A stretch of DNA of 64,000 nt from Microbulbifer pacificus (lineage in GTDB: Bacteria > Pseudomonadota > Gammaproteobacteria > Pseudomonadales > Cellvibrionaceae): the NCBI RefSeq assembly GCF_002959965.1, contig NZ_PREV01000026.1, positions 844,501-908,500 of the forward strand. The letters run 5' to 3'. The translations under genes were made by a program, and so were the position numbers. The notes beneath the pieces were generated by a model, which made no database searches, was not told the DNA's origin, and saw nothing but the letters and a program-made list of their open reading frames with translations. Positions 36,994 to 46,072 of the stretch are shown here, piece by piece (position 1 is the stretch's first letter; each line of letters opens with the position of its first letter).

Positions 36994-37022
36994 ATTCTAG
37001 GGGAACTGTTCTCGACACGCAA
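36994..37022 (-). promoter_or_regulatory. Promoter of the tRNA-tuf operon
   Basis: On the minus strand TTGCGT (37022-37017) and TAGAAT (36999-36994) have a 17-base spacer. The start would be near 36987, 65 bases before tRNA-Thr(TGT). Confidence 0.82.
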
Positions 37023-37092
37023 CAGGCTGTTGTCGCTTTTCTTCACCTTGGATATCGACCAGCAAAAATCCGCGGGAAAGCCGCTGGCGCAA

Positions 37093-37821
37093 TCACTCGA
37101 TTTCCTTTTCGTGAATTTCACTGCACAAGTTCTGGCGGCGACCGATATCAGGGTAATCCAGCTGCAACTGTTGCCAGAATGCGTCCGCGACCTGGGCTCC
37201 GTCGGCATTTTCCACCACCACCCAGCGCTCGAGGTAGGTCTGGGGTTCCTCGCGATATTCCGCCGTAAACCCACGCTCACGCAGCTCCCTGGTCAGAATA
37301 CGGGCGCGCTCCTCCTCGGAAAAAATGCCAAACGAAATACCGTTTTCCAGCGATCCCTTGGGGATCACGTAACTATCGATACCGGCCGCCTGCAATTCTC
37401 GTAATTTTCGAAACGCCTCCTGGGAGGAATTCAGTGGCGCCAGGAACACCCAATAGCGCATCTGCCCCTGCATTTCGATTTCCTTCATCGCCGCCTGCAC
37501 CTGCAGAGCCCGCAGCCGACGCGCCACATCCTCGCCCTGATAAGCCTCCTCAAACGGCCCCACTAGGCTGCACAATTGCGCCGCGGTCTTCTCCCTCACT
37601 ACCGGCTGCCCGCCTTTGTTTGCAGCCGGTGCTGTGGACTTTCGCTCCTCTTCCTGCGTTACCAGCCTGGAGGGGTCCACTTCACTTACCAGAGCGATAC
37701 TGGCGGTATCGCCATCTTCGGCCAGTGGCGCCACTCTGGCCGCAGGCGCAGGATCCGAGGTCATGTACCAGGCGAGCAAGCCGAGATTTGCCAACGCCAA
37801 CAAAATGAATATCCAGCGCAT
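37093..37821 (-). CDS. SPOR-domain membrane protein
   Basis: A 242-residue protein with one N-terminal transmembrane segment (residues 3-20), a low-complexity periplasmic linker, and a SPOR-like domain at about residues 80-165 with CSLVGPFEEAYQGEDVARRL and MRYWVFLAPLNSSQEAFRKL. SPOR domains bind denuded peptidoglycan at division sites. The gene lies between coaX and the tRNA-tuf operon, a context also seen in Pseudomonas. It is 172 bases from coaX, so it may have its own promoter. Confidence 0.82.
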   Translation of the reverse strand: MRWIFILLALANLGLLAWYMTSDPAPAARVAPLAEDGDTASIALVSEVDPSRLVTQEEERKSTAPAANKGGQPVVREKTAAQLCSLVGPFEEAYQGEDVARRLRALQVQAAMKEIEMQGQMRYWVFLAPLNSSQEAFRKLRELQAAGIDSYVIPKGSLENGISFGIFSEEERARILTRELRERGFTAEYREEPQTYLERWVVVENADGAQVADAFWQQLQLDYPDIGRRQNLCSEIHEKEIE

Positions 37822-37993
37822 AGTCGTCAGTCAGTGGTTATCTGTCGAAATCCAGAGTCGTTATGCACAACCAACGCCGGCTGTGCGCCCTTCACATCTC
37901 GCCCCGGCAAACCGGGAGACGCGGATTCTAGCGTCACCGCGTTCCCGCTGGCAGCGACTGGCGCACAAGATGCTGCGACCGCATGGTGAATCA

Positions 37994-38770
37994 TCACGGG
38001 TTAGTGAGCGCCAACCCCTCCATAACCAGATCTGGCAACAGAAGGAAAGGTTTATCACCGAGAGACGCCAGCAGCGCACCGTCGCCCCCGGTCAGCAGCA
38101 AGCGCGGCGTCCCGGCCCCCATCTCCGCACAGTGTTGCTGCAACCATTCGAAGGCCCGATCCACCGCACCAAGGACCATCAGTGGCAAGCCCCGATTGAC
38201 CGCATCGTCGGTCATTGTCCCCGGGGCCAGGGACATGCCCGAGGGAAAGCACTCCGCCACTTTGACGGCGTCGGTATCGCTGTACAGCGCCCGCCGCATC
38301 AGCCCCAGCCCCGGAACGATATACCCCCCCAGGTGCTCCCCACCAACTCCCAGCAGGTCCAGGGTCACCGCGCTGCCGCAGTCCACCACCAGCGCCGGCT
38401 CTGACGAACGCCGATACGCCGCGAGCACGGCGAGCCAGCGATCGACACCGAGCCGCTCAACCTGCGAGTAGGCACAGCGGACACCGCCACACTCCGCCGT
38501 TACTCGCGCAAATTCCGCGACAACACCCAGGTCTCGCTGCAGGCGCCCCGCGATCGCATCCTCCGCCGCGCGGCCGGCCACGTTGGCAATGCGTACCCGC
38601 GCGGGTCTGTATGTCATCCAGGCTGGCGGCAGAACCTCCCCCCGCCACCAGTGGCCGGCGGGAAAGGCTCCGCGGGCCACCACGTCTTCCACGTCCACGC
38701 CAGTGGTGGACACCTCCCGGATCAACCGCCACTTACCACGGGTATTACCCTGATCCAGTTCGAGAATCAC
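37994..38770 (-). CDS. coaX: Type III pantothenate kinase
   Basis: A 258-residue enzyme that phosphorylates pantothenate, the first step of coenzyme A synthesis. The start is GTG at 38770, giving VILELDQGNTRGKWRL, the phosphate-binding DxGNT motif at the proper distance from the N-terminus; longer in-frame starts overlap birA. Other motifs are VDCGSAVTLDLLG, GYIVPGLGLMRRAL and TGGDGALL. The start overlaps the birA stop codon by four bases (GTGA), so the two are translationally coupled. Confidence 0.93.
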   Translation of the reverse strand: MILELDQGNTRGKWRLIREVSTTGVDVEDVVARGAFPAGHWWRGEVLPPAWMTYRPARVRIANVAGRAAEDAIAGRLQRDLGVVAEFARVTAECGGVRCAYSQVERLGVDRWLAVLAAYRRSSEPALVVDCGSAVTLDLLGVGGEHLGGYIVPGLGLMRRALYSDTDAVKVAECFPSGMSLAPGTMTDDAVNRGLPLMVLGAVDRAFEWLQQHCAEMGAGTPRLLLTGGDGALLASLGDKPFLLLPDLVMEGLALTNP

Positions 38771-39819
38771 AGAGCACTGCTCCCCGCCGGCCGCAGGGAA
38801 AGCTCGCCGCCATGAAAAGCGCGGCACGTCCCATCGATCTCCAGCAGCAGCGCACCACTGGCATCCACACCGCGCTCGATACCGCACCATCGCTGCTGCG
38901 CAGACTGCAGGCACACCTCGACACCAGCAAACTGGTCCAGCGCCTGCCACGCTTCGCGCCAGACAGCAAAACCGCTCTCTGGATATGACGCCAACATCGG
39001 CAACAGCTCATCCAGCATCGCCGCCACCAGCGCATTGCGCGAGATGCCGGGACGCACCTCGGCAAGGTCGATCCACGGCTGCCCGATGGTGTCCGCCGCC
39101 GCAGCGGGCAGACGCATATTAAGACCTATACCAATCACAACCGCGCAGCGGTCGGTCAGATCGCCACTTAACTCCAACAGCACCCCCGCCAGCTTGCGCC
39201 CTCGACACCACACATCATTGGGCCACTTGAGGCGCACATCGGGCACGTCAAACCGCGCCAGCGCGCGCGCCAGCGCCACCCCCACCGCGAGACTCAACCC
39301 CTCCAGCAGTTGCACGCCACCGCTGAAGCGCCAGCCAATAGAGATGCTGATTCCGGCCCCAAACGGGCTCAGCCAGGTGCGCCCGCGACGACCGCGGCCG
39401 GCGGTCTGCTGCTCCGCCAGTAACACCTCACAGTGCCCCGCGCCCGTCTCCAGCGCCACCAGCATGCGCGCATTGGTGGAGTCAACCCGATCAAACACCC
39501 GCAACGGCCCAAGTAGCGGCAGGGTTTCCCGCGCAAGCTGCCCGCGGATGGCGGGTTCGTCCAACAGGTCCAGTCCGCCGCACAGGCGATAGCCGCGACC
39601 TTTCTCCGACGCCACCTGCAACCCGAGCGATTCCAGTTTCTGCAGCTGCTTCCACACTGCGGCACGGCTTACTCCCAGAACTTCGCCGAGAGATTCTCCG
39701 GAATGCACCTCGCCATCTGCCAGCAGCGCCAGCAGCGGCCGCAACCGCCCGCCGAGCTGGTCGACAGTGGCGGCGGAAGCTTCGTCGGGTTTACGTGACG
39801 CCAAATTCAGGTTCTCCAT
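38767..39819 (-). CDS. birA: Bifunctional biotin ligase / biotin operon repressor BirA
   Basis: A 350-residue biotin protein ligase. Residues 25-80 are a winged helix (SGESLGEVLGVSRAAVWKQL), so it can also repress biotin genes. The ligase domain has the biotinyl-AMP loop GRGRRGR at 141-147 and KWPNDVW at 198-204. The ATG at 39819 begins MENLNLASRK; the reading frame stays open upstream but overlaps alr. It is 22 bases after alr and overlaps coaX. No bio operon is in this window. Confidence 0.95.
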   Translation of the reverse strand: MENLNLASRKPDEASAATVDQLGGRLRPLLALLADGEVHSGESLGEVLGVSRAAVWKQLQKLESLGLQVASEKGRGYRLCGGLDLLDEPAIRGQLARETLPLLGPLRVFDRVDSTNARMLVALETGAGHCEVLLAEQQTAGRGRRGRTWLSPFGAGISISIGWRFSGGVQLLEGLSLAVGVALARALARFDVPDVRLKWPNDVWCRGRKLAGVLLELSGDLTDRCAVVIGIGLNMRLPAAAADTIGQPWIDLAEVRPGISRNALVAAMLDELLPMLASYPESGFAVWREAWQALDQFAGVEVCLQSAQQRWCGIERGVDASGALLLEIDGTCRAFHGGELSLRPAGSSAL

Positions 39820-39841
39820 CGGGACGGCAGGAACAGACAAA

Positions 39842-40978
39842 TCAGAGATAACGGCGGCGATAGCGCCGCCCAAGGGACGTGAGGATTTCATAGCCGATGG
39901 TACCGGCGACAGCGCCCATGTCGTCCAGCGTCCAACCCTCCCCCAGCAGCTCAAACTCTTCGAGTCGCGCCCGCTGGACAGTACTGAGCGCAGAGATATC
40001 GAAAACGCAGGTATCCATGGATACACGCCCCAGCATCGGCACGGGGATTTTCTCATCACCGGCAATCGCCATGGCGCGCCCGCGACCACTCTGGGTGCGC
40101 AGCATCCCGTCGGCGTACCCGCCCCGCACCACCGCAAGCCAGCTGCCGGCAACGGCGCGGCCTTCGGCGCCATACCCCACGGCGCTATCGCGGGTAATTT
40201 CGCGCTGCTGCAACACCGGCACGCGCAGATTGACCACCGGGCGCATGGGATTTTCACGATCCGGCAGCGGATTGATGCCATAGAGCGCCGAACCGGGACG
40301 CGCCAGATCGAAGTGATAGGCGTCGCCGAGGCAGATCCCCGATGAATTGGCAAAGCTCGCCAGCACACCCGGGCAGACCCGGCGCAGACGGCGGACGAAA
40401 TCGTTGAACCGGGCGAGTTGGGCCGGGTTCTGCGGATGACTCGGCTCGTCGGCGCAGGCCAGGTGGCTCAGGATCAGCTGCACGTTGGCACGACCGAGCA
40501 ACTCCGGCACCTGCAGCAACCGGGCAAACTCCTCTTCCCCCATGCCGAGCCGGGTCATTCCGGTGTCCACCTTGAGTGCGCAGGGCGCGGCACGACCGTT
40601 CGAATCCTCTGAACCGGTTCCCGCACACCACCGGCGCAGCTGCTCCACGGTAACCAGTATCGGCATCAGTTTGGCCGCTGCGCAGCGCCGCTCAGTACCG
40701 GGGCGTATTCCTGTCAGGACACAGATCGACACATCCGCGGGCAACAGTGCACGCAACTGCTCCCCCTCCGCCAGGGTTGCCACAAAAAAATCCCGGCAAC
40801 CGCGGCGGTAGAGCGCGGGAGCCACCTCGCTGACACCGAGGCCGTAGGCATCCGCCTTGACCACAGCGGCACAGCGGCAGCCATCGGCAAGGCGTTCGCG
40901 CAACCAGGCGTAGTTGTCGCCAATGGCGCCGAGGTCAATGGTCAACAATCCCTCGTTCTCGTATTCCGAAATGCTCAC
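39842..40978 (-). CDS. alr: Alanine racemase
   Basis: A 378-residue PLP enzyme that makes D-alanine for peptidoglycan. PLP-binding Lys41 lies in AAVVKADAYGLGVSEVAPAL. The catalytic Tyr is in SAVGYGAEGRAVAG, and the C-terminal domain has RGGYADGMLR and LGRVSMDTCVFDI. The start codon is GTG at 40978. It is 30 bases after the ABC permease and is followed by birA. Confidence 0.95.
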   Translation of the reverse strand: MSISEYENEGLLTIDLGAIGDNYAWLRERLADGCRCAAVVKADAYGLGVSEVAPALYRRGCRDFFVATLAEGEQLRALLPADVSICVLTGIRPGTERRCAAAKLMPILVTVEQLRRWCAGTGSEDSNGRAAPCALKVDTGMTRLGMGEEEFARLLQVPELLGRANVQLILSHLACADEPSHPQNPAQLARFNDFVRRLRRVCPGVLASFANSSGICLGDAYHFDLARPGSALYGINPLPDRENPMRPVVNLRVPVLQQREITRDSAVGYGAEGRAVAGSWLAVVRGGYADGMLRTQSGRGRAMAIAGDEKIPVPMLGRVSMDTCVFDISALSTVQRARLEEFELLGEGWTLDDMGAVAGTIGYEILTSLGRRYRRRYL

Positions 40979-41008
40979 ACTTGCAGCCTTATTCAGGGTT
41001 GTCGGGAT

Positions 41009-42211
41009 TCAACTGGCGGACAGCAGGCTTTCCCGCCGTAACGCGCGAGCACCTACCAGAACCGCCATACCCACCAGTATCAGCGTGACGGCGGAACCCG
41101 CCAGCATCCACAGGGGCGATACCCAGTCGCCGATCAAAAGTCCCTTCAGCCACTGCTGCTGACCGATCAACGGCAGGAGCTGCCAGCTGTCCGCCAGCTT
41201 GATCTGAGCCATATCCAGCACCATCAACAGTACCACCGGCGCGATCTGCAGAATACTCAGCTGAGTCTGGGCATCCTTGAAAGACTGCGAGCGCAGCGCC
41301 AGCAGAATCTGCACCACCGCCACCAGCAGCGCCAGCGGCAACAGCACCAGCCCCATGACAACAACACCCGCTACCGTGGTGGCCTGCTGTATACCGAATT
41401 CCGCCAACGGCATCAGCGGCATCAGCAACACCAACGCCGCAATCGCCAGCAGCGATCCGAGCCAGCCCAGGCTTGCCACCGCCAGGGTCTTGGCGGTGAT
41501 GATCTGCCAGCCCGCCAGCGGCTGTACCAGCAACGGCTCCAGGCTCAGGCGCTCGCGCTCACCGGCGGAACTGTCCACCGCGGTGGCGAGACAGGCAATA
41601 AACAGCGTCATGATCAGCAGCCCCGGCACCGTGGCCAGAATCAACGCGCCGCGACTGGAGGGGGTGCTCACATCGCGGGTTTCCAGCACCCACGGCGCCA
41701 GCAGCTGTGGGGCCACTCCCCGCGCGGACAGCCGCTGGGTCACCACCATCTGCTGCAGCGCTCCCAGACGCTCCTGCAGCTCGCGCTGGGCGCGGCCACT
41801 GCCGGTATCGGAACTGTTCACATACAGATATAGACGCGGTGCGCGGAAGTCCCGATAGCGCTCGGCAAATTCATCGGTGATCTCCAACACCAGATCGTAG
41901 TCACCCGCCAACAGCGCGCGGGGGTTTCCCTGCTCCAGCGATACCACTGCCAGCCCGGAGGCCTGCAACTGCTCGCCGATCAGCGGTGCGTGTTCAGCAC
42001 CGATCAGCGCCACGCGTGTGACATCCTCGCTCTGCTTCTTGACCATGAAAATGGTTCCCCCCGCCAGCGCCGCGGGAAACATCAGCGAAAAACACACCGC
42101 CATCAGCAGCGCGCGCCGGTCGCGCCAGGCCTCCAGAAGCTCCTTGCGCAACAGCGGCGCCATTTGACGCAGACCGGCGACAAGCGACTGCACACTAGGT
42201 TGTCTGTTCAC
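41009..42211 (-). CDS. ABC-2 type exporter permease (NatB-like)
   Basis: A 400-residue membrane protein. One transmembrane segment near residue 35-55 is followed by a periplasmic domain of about 120 residues and five more hydrophobic segments from about 180. This layout, with RKELLEAWRDRRALLMAVCF at the N-terminus, matches NatB/ABC-2 permeases. It starts with GTG overlapping the ATPase gene by four bases. The substrate is not known; family members export sodium, drugs or peptides. Confidence 0.85.
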   Translation of the reverse strand: MNRQPSVQSLVAGLRQMAPLLRKELLEAWRDRRALLMAVCFSLMFPAALAGGTIFMVKKQSEDVTRVALIGAEHAPLIGEQLQASGLAVVSLEQGNPRALLAGDYDLVLEITDEFAERYRDFRAPRLYLYVNSSDTGSGRAQRELQERLGALQQMVVTQRLSARGVAPQLLAPWVLETRDVSTPSSRGALILATVPGLLIMTLFIACLATAVDSSAGERERLSLEPLLVQPLAGWQIITAKTLAVASLGWLGSLLAIAALVLLMPLMPLAEFGIQQATTVAGVVVMGLVLLPLALLVAVVQILLALRSQSFKDAQTQLSILQIAPVVLLMVLDMAQIKLADSWQLLPLIGQQQWLKGLLIGDWVSPLWMLAGSAVTLILVGMAVLVGARALRRESLLSAS

Positions 42212-42963
42212 GCCGGCTCTCCTTCCACTCGCGTCATACCCGCCCGCTGACCGTAGGCCAGGGCCACAAAACTGTCCTCCAGAGTATTGCAGCCGGTCTC
42301 CGCCGCTAACTGCTCCGGTGTACCGGCGCCGACGATCTGCCCCGCCGCCATCACCAGCACACGGTCCGACAGCTCGGCCACCTCTGGCATCACATGACTG
42401 GAAAACAGAATGGTGGTACCCGCCGCGCGCAGCCGCAGCAGAGTTCTGCGCAGCAGCCTGACCGCCAGTACATCCAGGCCGCGGGTGGGTTCATCGAGAA
42501 TCAGATGCTGCGGGCGATGCACCAGCGCGCGCGCCAGCGAGACCTTCATGCGCTCCCCCTGAGAGAACCCTTTGGTGCGCCGATTCCAAAGCGAAGCCAA
42601 TTCCAGATCCTCGCGCACCGCGTTCAGTGCAGCGGCCAGCGCCGCGCCGGAAAGCCCCTGCATGCGCGCGAACACCTCCAGATACTCGCGCACCGTCAGC
42701 CGTTCATACAGCCCCTCACGGTCGCCTACCACGCCCAGCTGACGGCGGGCCCCCATCGGATCGAGGGCCGGGTCGGCGTCGCCCACCAGAACACGCCCTG
42801 AATCGGCGCTCAGCAGACCGCAGACTATACGCAGGCAACTGGTCTTGCCGGCGCCGTTGGCACCGAGGAGTGCGGTAATTCTTCCGTCGGGCACCTCAAA
42901 GCTGAGGTTGCGCAACACCGGCGTACCGGCAAAGGACTTGCAGATATTGTCGACACGAATCAC
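42208..42963 (-). CDS. ABC transporter ATP-binding protein (NatA-like)
   Basis: A 251-residue ATPase partner of the permease at 41009. Walker A is GANGAGKTS (34-42), the signature is FSQGERMKVSLARAL and Walker B is HLILDEPTRGLD. A glutamine-poor C-terminus after SHVMPEVAELSDRVLVM fits the NatA/ABC-2 group. The start is GTG and overlaps the upstream hydrolase stop by four bases (GTGA). Confidence 0.92.
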   Translation of the reverse strand: MIRVDNICKSFAGTPVLRNLSFEVPDGRITALLGANGAGKTSCLRIVCGLLSADSGRVLVGDADPALDPMGARRQLGVVGDREGLYERLTVREYLEVFARMQGLSGAALAAALNAVREDLELASLWNRRTKGFSQGERMKVSLARALVHRPQHLILDEPTRGLDVLAVRLLRRTLLRLRAAGTTILFSSHVMPEVAELSDRVLVMAAGQIVGAGTPEQLAAETGCNTLEDSFVALAYGQRAGMTRVEGEPA

Positions 42964-44540
42964 TGCTGACCTCCCTCCACTTCTCCCGCTACCTGTACAG
43001 CGCTTTCTGATTCGGTGCTGCCCTCATTCGCCAGCCTTGAGTCCGCCTCCGGAATCTGCGGCGCCAGCGCGGGGCCATAATTACCCGCGGTAAACGGTGG
43101 ACGATGGATATCCGCCAGACATTCCTGATCCAGCGTCGCCTGAGGATCATCGAGGAATGCGAGGATCAGGTCGGGTATACAGCCGCGCATGGAATTGATG
43201 TGCCCGCCGCCCTGCACAATCAGGTGCTGCGGATTTTCCAGATACGCCAGTTTTTCCTCGGCGTATTTCGGTGGCGTAATCGGGTCCGCACTGCCGGAAA
43301 TCAGCAGCACCGGATGATGGCGTGGCAGCGGCACCTCGTAGCGCTGCTCCGGCACCGGCCACACCTTGCAGCCCTCGGTGAACACACGAATGAATCCGTC
43401 ACCGATAAATGTCCCCGCCGCATCGCTGGAAATATCCTGCGCGGAAATACGGTTCATTTCCTCCGCACAAGCCACGGAAAAGGTGAGCCCCATGGACATC
43501 GCCCCCTCCATTTCCGCAAACAGACCGACGATCCCGGACAGCGGCGTGTAGTTGCCGCGGCTCGCCTGATCCACGGCGAATGGCAGCTGCGCTGCGGCGC
43601 CCGGATCGTAGAGCGCGGTGCGCACCGCCCCCGCCAGCATCCAGGCCTCGATCGGTTCCTCGACGGTTTTCCCGGTCAACGGATCGGGGAAATTACGCGC
43701 CTGCTCTTCCGTCCAGTTGGCGAGCAACGCGTCGAGCTGCGCGCGCCAGTCTCCAAAGCGCGCACACACCGGATCGCCACTGCAGGCCTGCTGCAGTTCC
43801 ACCAGCGCGGATTCCGCAGCCGAGGCGGCAAGAAACACCTTGGTCTCGATGGGCGCCACACCGTCGAGCACCAGGCTCTGCAGGGATTGCGGATACCACT
43901 GCTGGTACAGCAGAGCGGTGCGCGTACCCCAGGAGCCGCCCCACAGGGAAATGCGCGAATGTCCCAACGCCCGGCGCACGGTTTCCAGGTCGTCGACGGT
44001 CTGACGGCTGTTGATGGTCAGCGGCCGCTCGCCGGAATTCACCCGGCATACCGCCAGCTTGGCCACGAAGGCTTCGATATCCGACGGCACATCCGTGCCG
44101 AGCCCGCAATCGAACGCATTGGAACGCCCCCCGCCGCGGCGGTCCACCATGACGATATCGCGCCCGCGGTTCAGCTTGCGCAGCGGATTAAGCAGCCGCA
44201 CAAGATCGCTCGCCGCCTGCCCCGGGCCGCCGGCCAACAGGTACAACGGCTCGTGTTGGCCACCATTCACAGCGGGCGCCACCAGCACCGAGAGCGCGAC
44301 CTCGCCGTCGTCGCCGACAGGAACACGGTAACAACGCAGAGATTCGGACCAGCCATCGGCGTAGCAGGATTCACTCGCGAGATTCACTGCCGACGAATGC
44401 CCGGACTCGGCCCGCGCCGATCCCACGCCGCCAACAGCCACAGCGAGTGAGAGCCCCAGACAACGCAGCACGCGCTGAATGCCGGGCAGATTCCCTCGAT
44501 CAAAACCGCACGCCTGTCCTAATTCCGCTTTCCGATACAC
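42960..44540 (-). CDS. Secreted alpha/beta hydrolase (TAP-like peptidase family)
   Basis: A 526-residue exported hydrolase of the tripeptidyl-aminopeptidase/prolyl-iminopeptidase type. A signal peptide ends near residue 44 (SARA). The oxyanion motif is GGPGQ at 104-108, the nucleophile elbow is WGGSWG with Ser203, the Asp is in SGSADPITPPKYA and the His in QGGGHINSM. Paired cysteines suggest disulfides. The start is GTG at 44540 with GGAAG nearby. It is the first gene of a coupled operon with an ABC exporter. Substrate (peptide or ester) is uncertain. Confidence 0.83.
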   Translation of the reverse strand: MYRKAELGQACGFDRGNLPGIQRVLRCLGLSLAVAVGGVGSARAESGHSSAVNLASESCYADGWSESLRCYRVPVGDDGEVALSVLVAPAVNGGQHEPLYLLAGGPGQAASDLVRLLNPLRKLNRGRDIVMVDRRGGGRSNAFDCGLGTDVPSDIEAFVAKLAVCRVNSGERPLTINSRQTVDDLETVRRALGHSRISLWGGSWGTRTALLYQQWYPQSLQSLVLDGVAPIETKVFLAASAAESALVELQQACSGDPVCARFGDWRAQLDALLANWTEEQARNFPDPLTGKTVEEPIEAWMLAGAVRTALYDPGAAAQLPFAVDQASRGNYTPLSGIVGLFAEMEGAMSMGLTFSVACAEEMNRISAQDISSDAAGTFIGDGFIRVFTEGCKVWPVPEQRYEVPLPRHHPVLLISGSADPITPPKYAEEKLAYLENPQHLIVQGGGHINSMRGCIPDLILAFLDDPQATLDQECLADIHRPPFTAGNYGPALAPQIPEADSRLANEGSTESESAVQVAGEVEGGQQ

Positions 44541-44726
44541 GTCCGCTTCCCATCGTTGTCAAAACCCGCTCAGTCTACCGGACTTTCATCACCCCCGCCC
44601 ACGACGCCCCCGGCGCGTTTGGCGATTTGCGGCCAGCAATATCCGTGGCGCGGTGATGCGGGCGGTGGTATGGTTTGCGGTCATTTGCCGACTCGCATAA
44701 TTTTCAGTCACCGACACTCGCAAACA

Positions 44727-45683
44727 ATGAGCTTTTCAGATCGAGAAAAACAATTAATACGGGCCGCTTTTGCCTGGGGACAGATTACCCAGAAGGAAGG
44801 CTACACCCTGTCTGACCTGGAAATCGAAAAGTCGGTACTGTTCCGCCGCCTGCTGGCCGGCCGCCCCCCGCTCGCCTTCCCACCGCCGCTGCGCCACGGT
44901 TTTCCCTGGTACGAAGTCATCGAGGGCCGCAGCGAACATGTGGTCAATGCCTCGGAAGCCTCTCCCGAACACAGCATCATTGCCCCCGGCAGCAAGCCGG
45001 GCGATACCTGCATCCTGATTGACGGCGCCTTCTGGCGCGTGGCGGAGACGCTGCGCGAGCGCGAGGAGTATCTGGTGGAATGGGGCGAGTACCCGATGCA
45101 GTGGCGACTGCAGAAACACTGGGAAGTCAATTATGAAATGACCCAGCAGTTGCACAACTTCCGCAAAGATAACCCCGAGGCGAATGTGAACCTGGCCAGC
45201 CGGAGCGGCCAGCGCGAGTACAGTGAATTCCGGGTGGACGACGACCAGACGGTATGGCTGTCGGAGTGGCACCTGACCCGTATCGGCCTGGCTGGCTGGG
45301 TATGGGTGGGCTACGAGGTGGAAGCGGAGCCCTCGGTGCACAATCTGATTTCCCTCTGCCAGGACCAACAGGGCCCGCTGGTGCTCGGCGTAACCGGTGC
45401 CGAGCGTGGGCCGGGCTGGCTGCGCATCGAGCAGGCGGGCAGCGATGCGCGCTATATCAAGCTCGGCGATGAGCTGGAATACAAAACCCTGATCGCTTCC
45501 GCCATGACCGAGTTCGAGCGCCTGCTGCACGGACTCTCCGGCGCCTACCTGGAAGTCATGGACCGCCGCGACACCGAGTTACTGCGCTGCTACCGCGTCC
45601 CCATGCAACTCGCCCCACTCGAGCAGTTTGATCTAGGGGATGTGAATTACGATCTGGTGCCTGAGAACGCTTACGCTGGGTAA
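44727..45683 (+). CDS. Unrecognised cytoplasmic protein
   Basis: A 318-residue protein I cannot place. The start is taken as the ATG at 44727, giving MSFSDREKQLIRAAFAWGQ; an open frame continues upstream to 44556 but overlaps the likely promoter region and is Pro-rich and unconvincing. No signal peptide or membrane segment is seen. It is acidic and Trp-rich, with clusters such as YLVEWGEYPMQWRLQKHWEV and GLAGWVWVGYEVEAEPS. It is divergent from the hydrolase and followed by the long inverted repeats. No clear Shine-Dalgarno is visible. Confidence 0.7.
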   Translation: MSFSDREKQLIRAAFAWGQITQKEGYTLSDLEIEKSVLFRRLLAGRPPLAFPPPLRHGFPWYEVIEGRSEHVVNASEASPEHSIIAPGSKPGDTCILIDGAFWRVAETLREREEYLVEWGEYPMQWRLQKHWEVNYEMTQQLHNFRKDNPEANVNLASRSGQREYSEFRVDDDQTVWLSEWHLTRIGLAGWVWVGYEVEAEPSVHNLISLCQDQQGPLVLGVTGAERGPGWLRIEQAGSDARYIKLGDELEYKTLIASAMTEFERLLHGLSGAYLEVMDRRDTELLRCYRVPMQLAPLEQFDLGDVNYDLVPENAYAG

Positions 45684-45749
45684 CTTCCCGACAATTCCCC
45701 ACTTCGTAACGTTGAGAACTTCGTAGCAAGTCCGGTGGCGGCACTGCCA

Positions 45750-45842
45750 CCGGGGGAAGTTTGCGGGACACGCCGTAAACCCATCCATGGGGGCTCGGCT
45801 GCGGCCATCCAGGCCGCAGACGGTCCCGCAAACTTCCCCCGG
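45750..45842. repeat. Inverted repeat element A
   Basis: Arms of 20 bases (45750-45769 and 45823-45842) are exact complements. They enclose a 53-base core with its own stem CTGCGGCC/GGCCGCAG and a CCATCCATGG palindrome. The composite stem-within-stem form is typical of dispersed intergenic repeats rather than a terminator; no T run follows. Confidence 0.8.
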
Positions 45843-45918
45843 CGCCAGCGCCTTCAATTCCACTTTTTTACTTCGACCAACCTAACCATAATTACGAAGG
45901 AAAGTATTTCAAATTTAA

Positions 45919-46030
45919 GCAAGGGTGCCGGGTGTTTGTTTTTGAAAGCGTCGCAAACAAGGATGTTTGCGACGCAGCGTACAGGGATGTACTCACAGCG
46001 GTTTCAAAAACAAACACCCGGTGCCCTTGC
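45919..46030. repeat. Inverted repeat element B
   Basis: Arms of 29 bases (45919-45947 and 46002-46030) pair with two mismatches. Inside is a perfect 12-bp hairpin, GCGTCGCAAACA (45948-45959) with TGTTTGCGACGC (45964-45975), then a GTAC/GTAC-containing stretch. It lies 76 bases after element A. Confidence 0.8.
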
Positions 46031-46072
46031 GCCACCCAGCCAGCTTAAGAAGAAATACCACTGCCGGTCGAA

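Larger units (their letters stand above)
45684..46072. other. Gene-free region with two inverted-repeat elements
   Basis: This 389-base interval between two convergent genes has no credible gene; short reading frames inside it are products of the repeats. It holds the two large inverted repeats listed separately (45750-45842 and 45919-46030) and a small GGTGGC/GCCACC hairpin at 45734-45751. Confidence 0.85.

Noticed and set aside
38771..38950. Longer coaX start
   Set aside because: It lies within birA coding sequence, and the DxGNT motif must be at the N-terminus, as with the GTG at 38770.
39820..40368. N-terminal extension of birA giving a 533-residue protein
   Set aside because: The extra sequence overlaps alr in another frame and has no similarity to BirA; the ATG at 39819 fits the winged-helix start.
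45633..45863. Small reading frames across inverted repeat A
   Set aside because: They follow the palindromic repeat on both strands and have no start signals, so they are repeat artefacts.
45750..46030. CRISPR array or transposon
   Set aside because: The repeats are inverted, not regularly spaced direct repeats, and there is no transposase or cas gene nearby.
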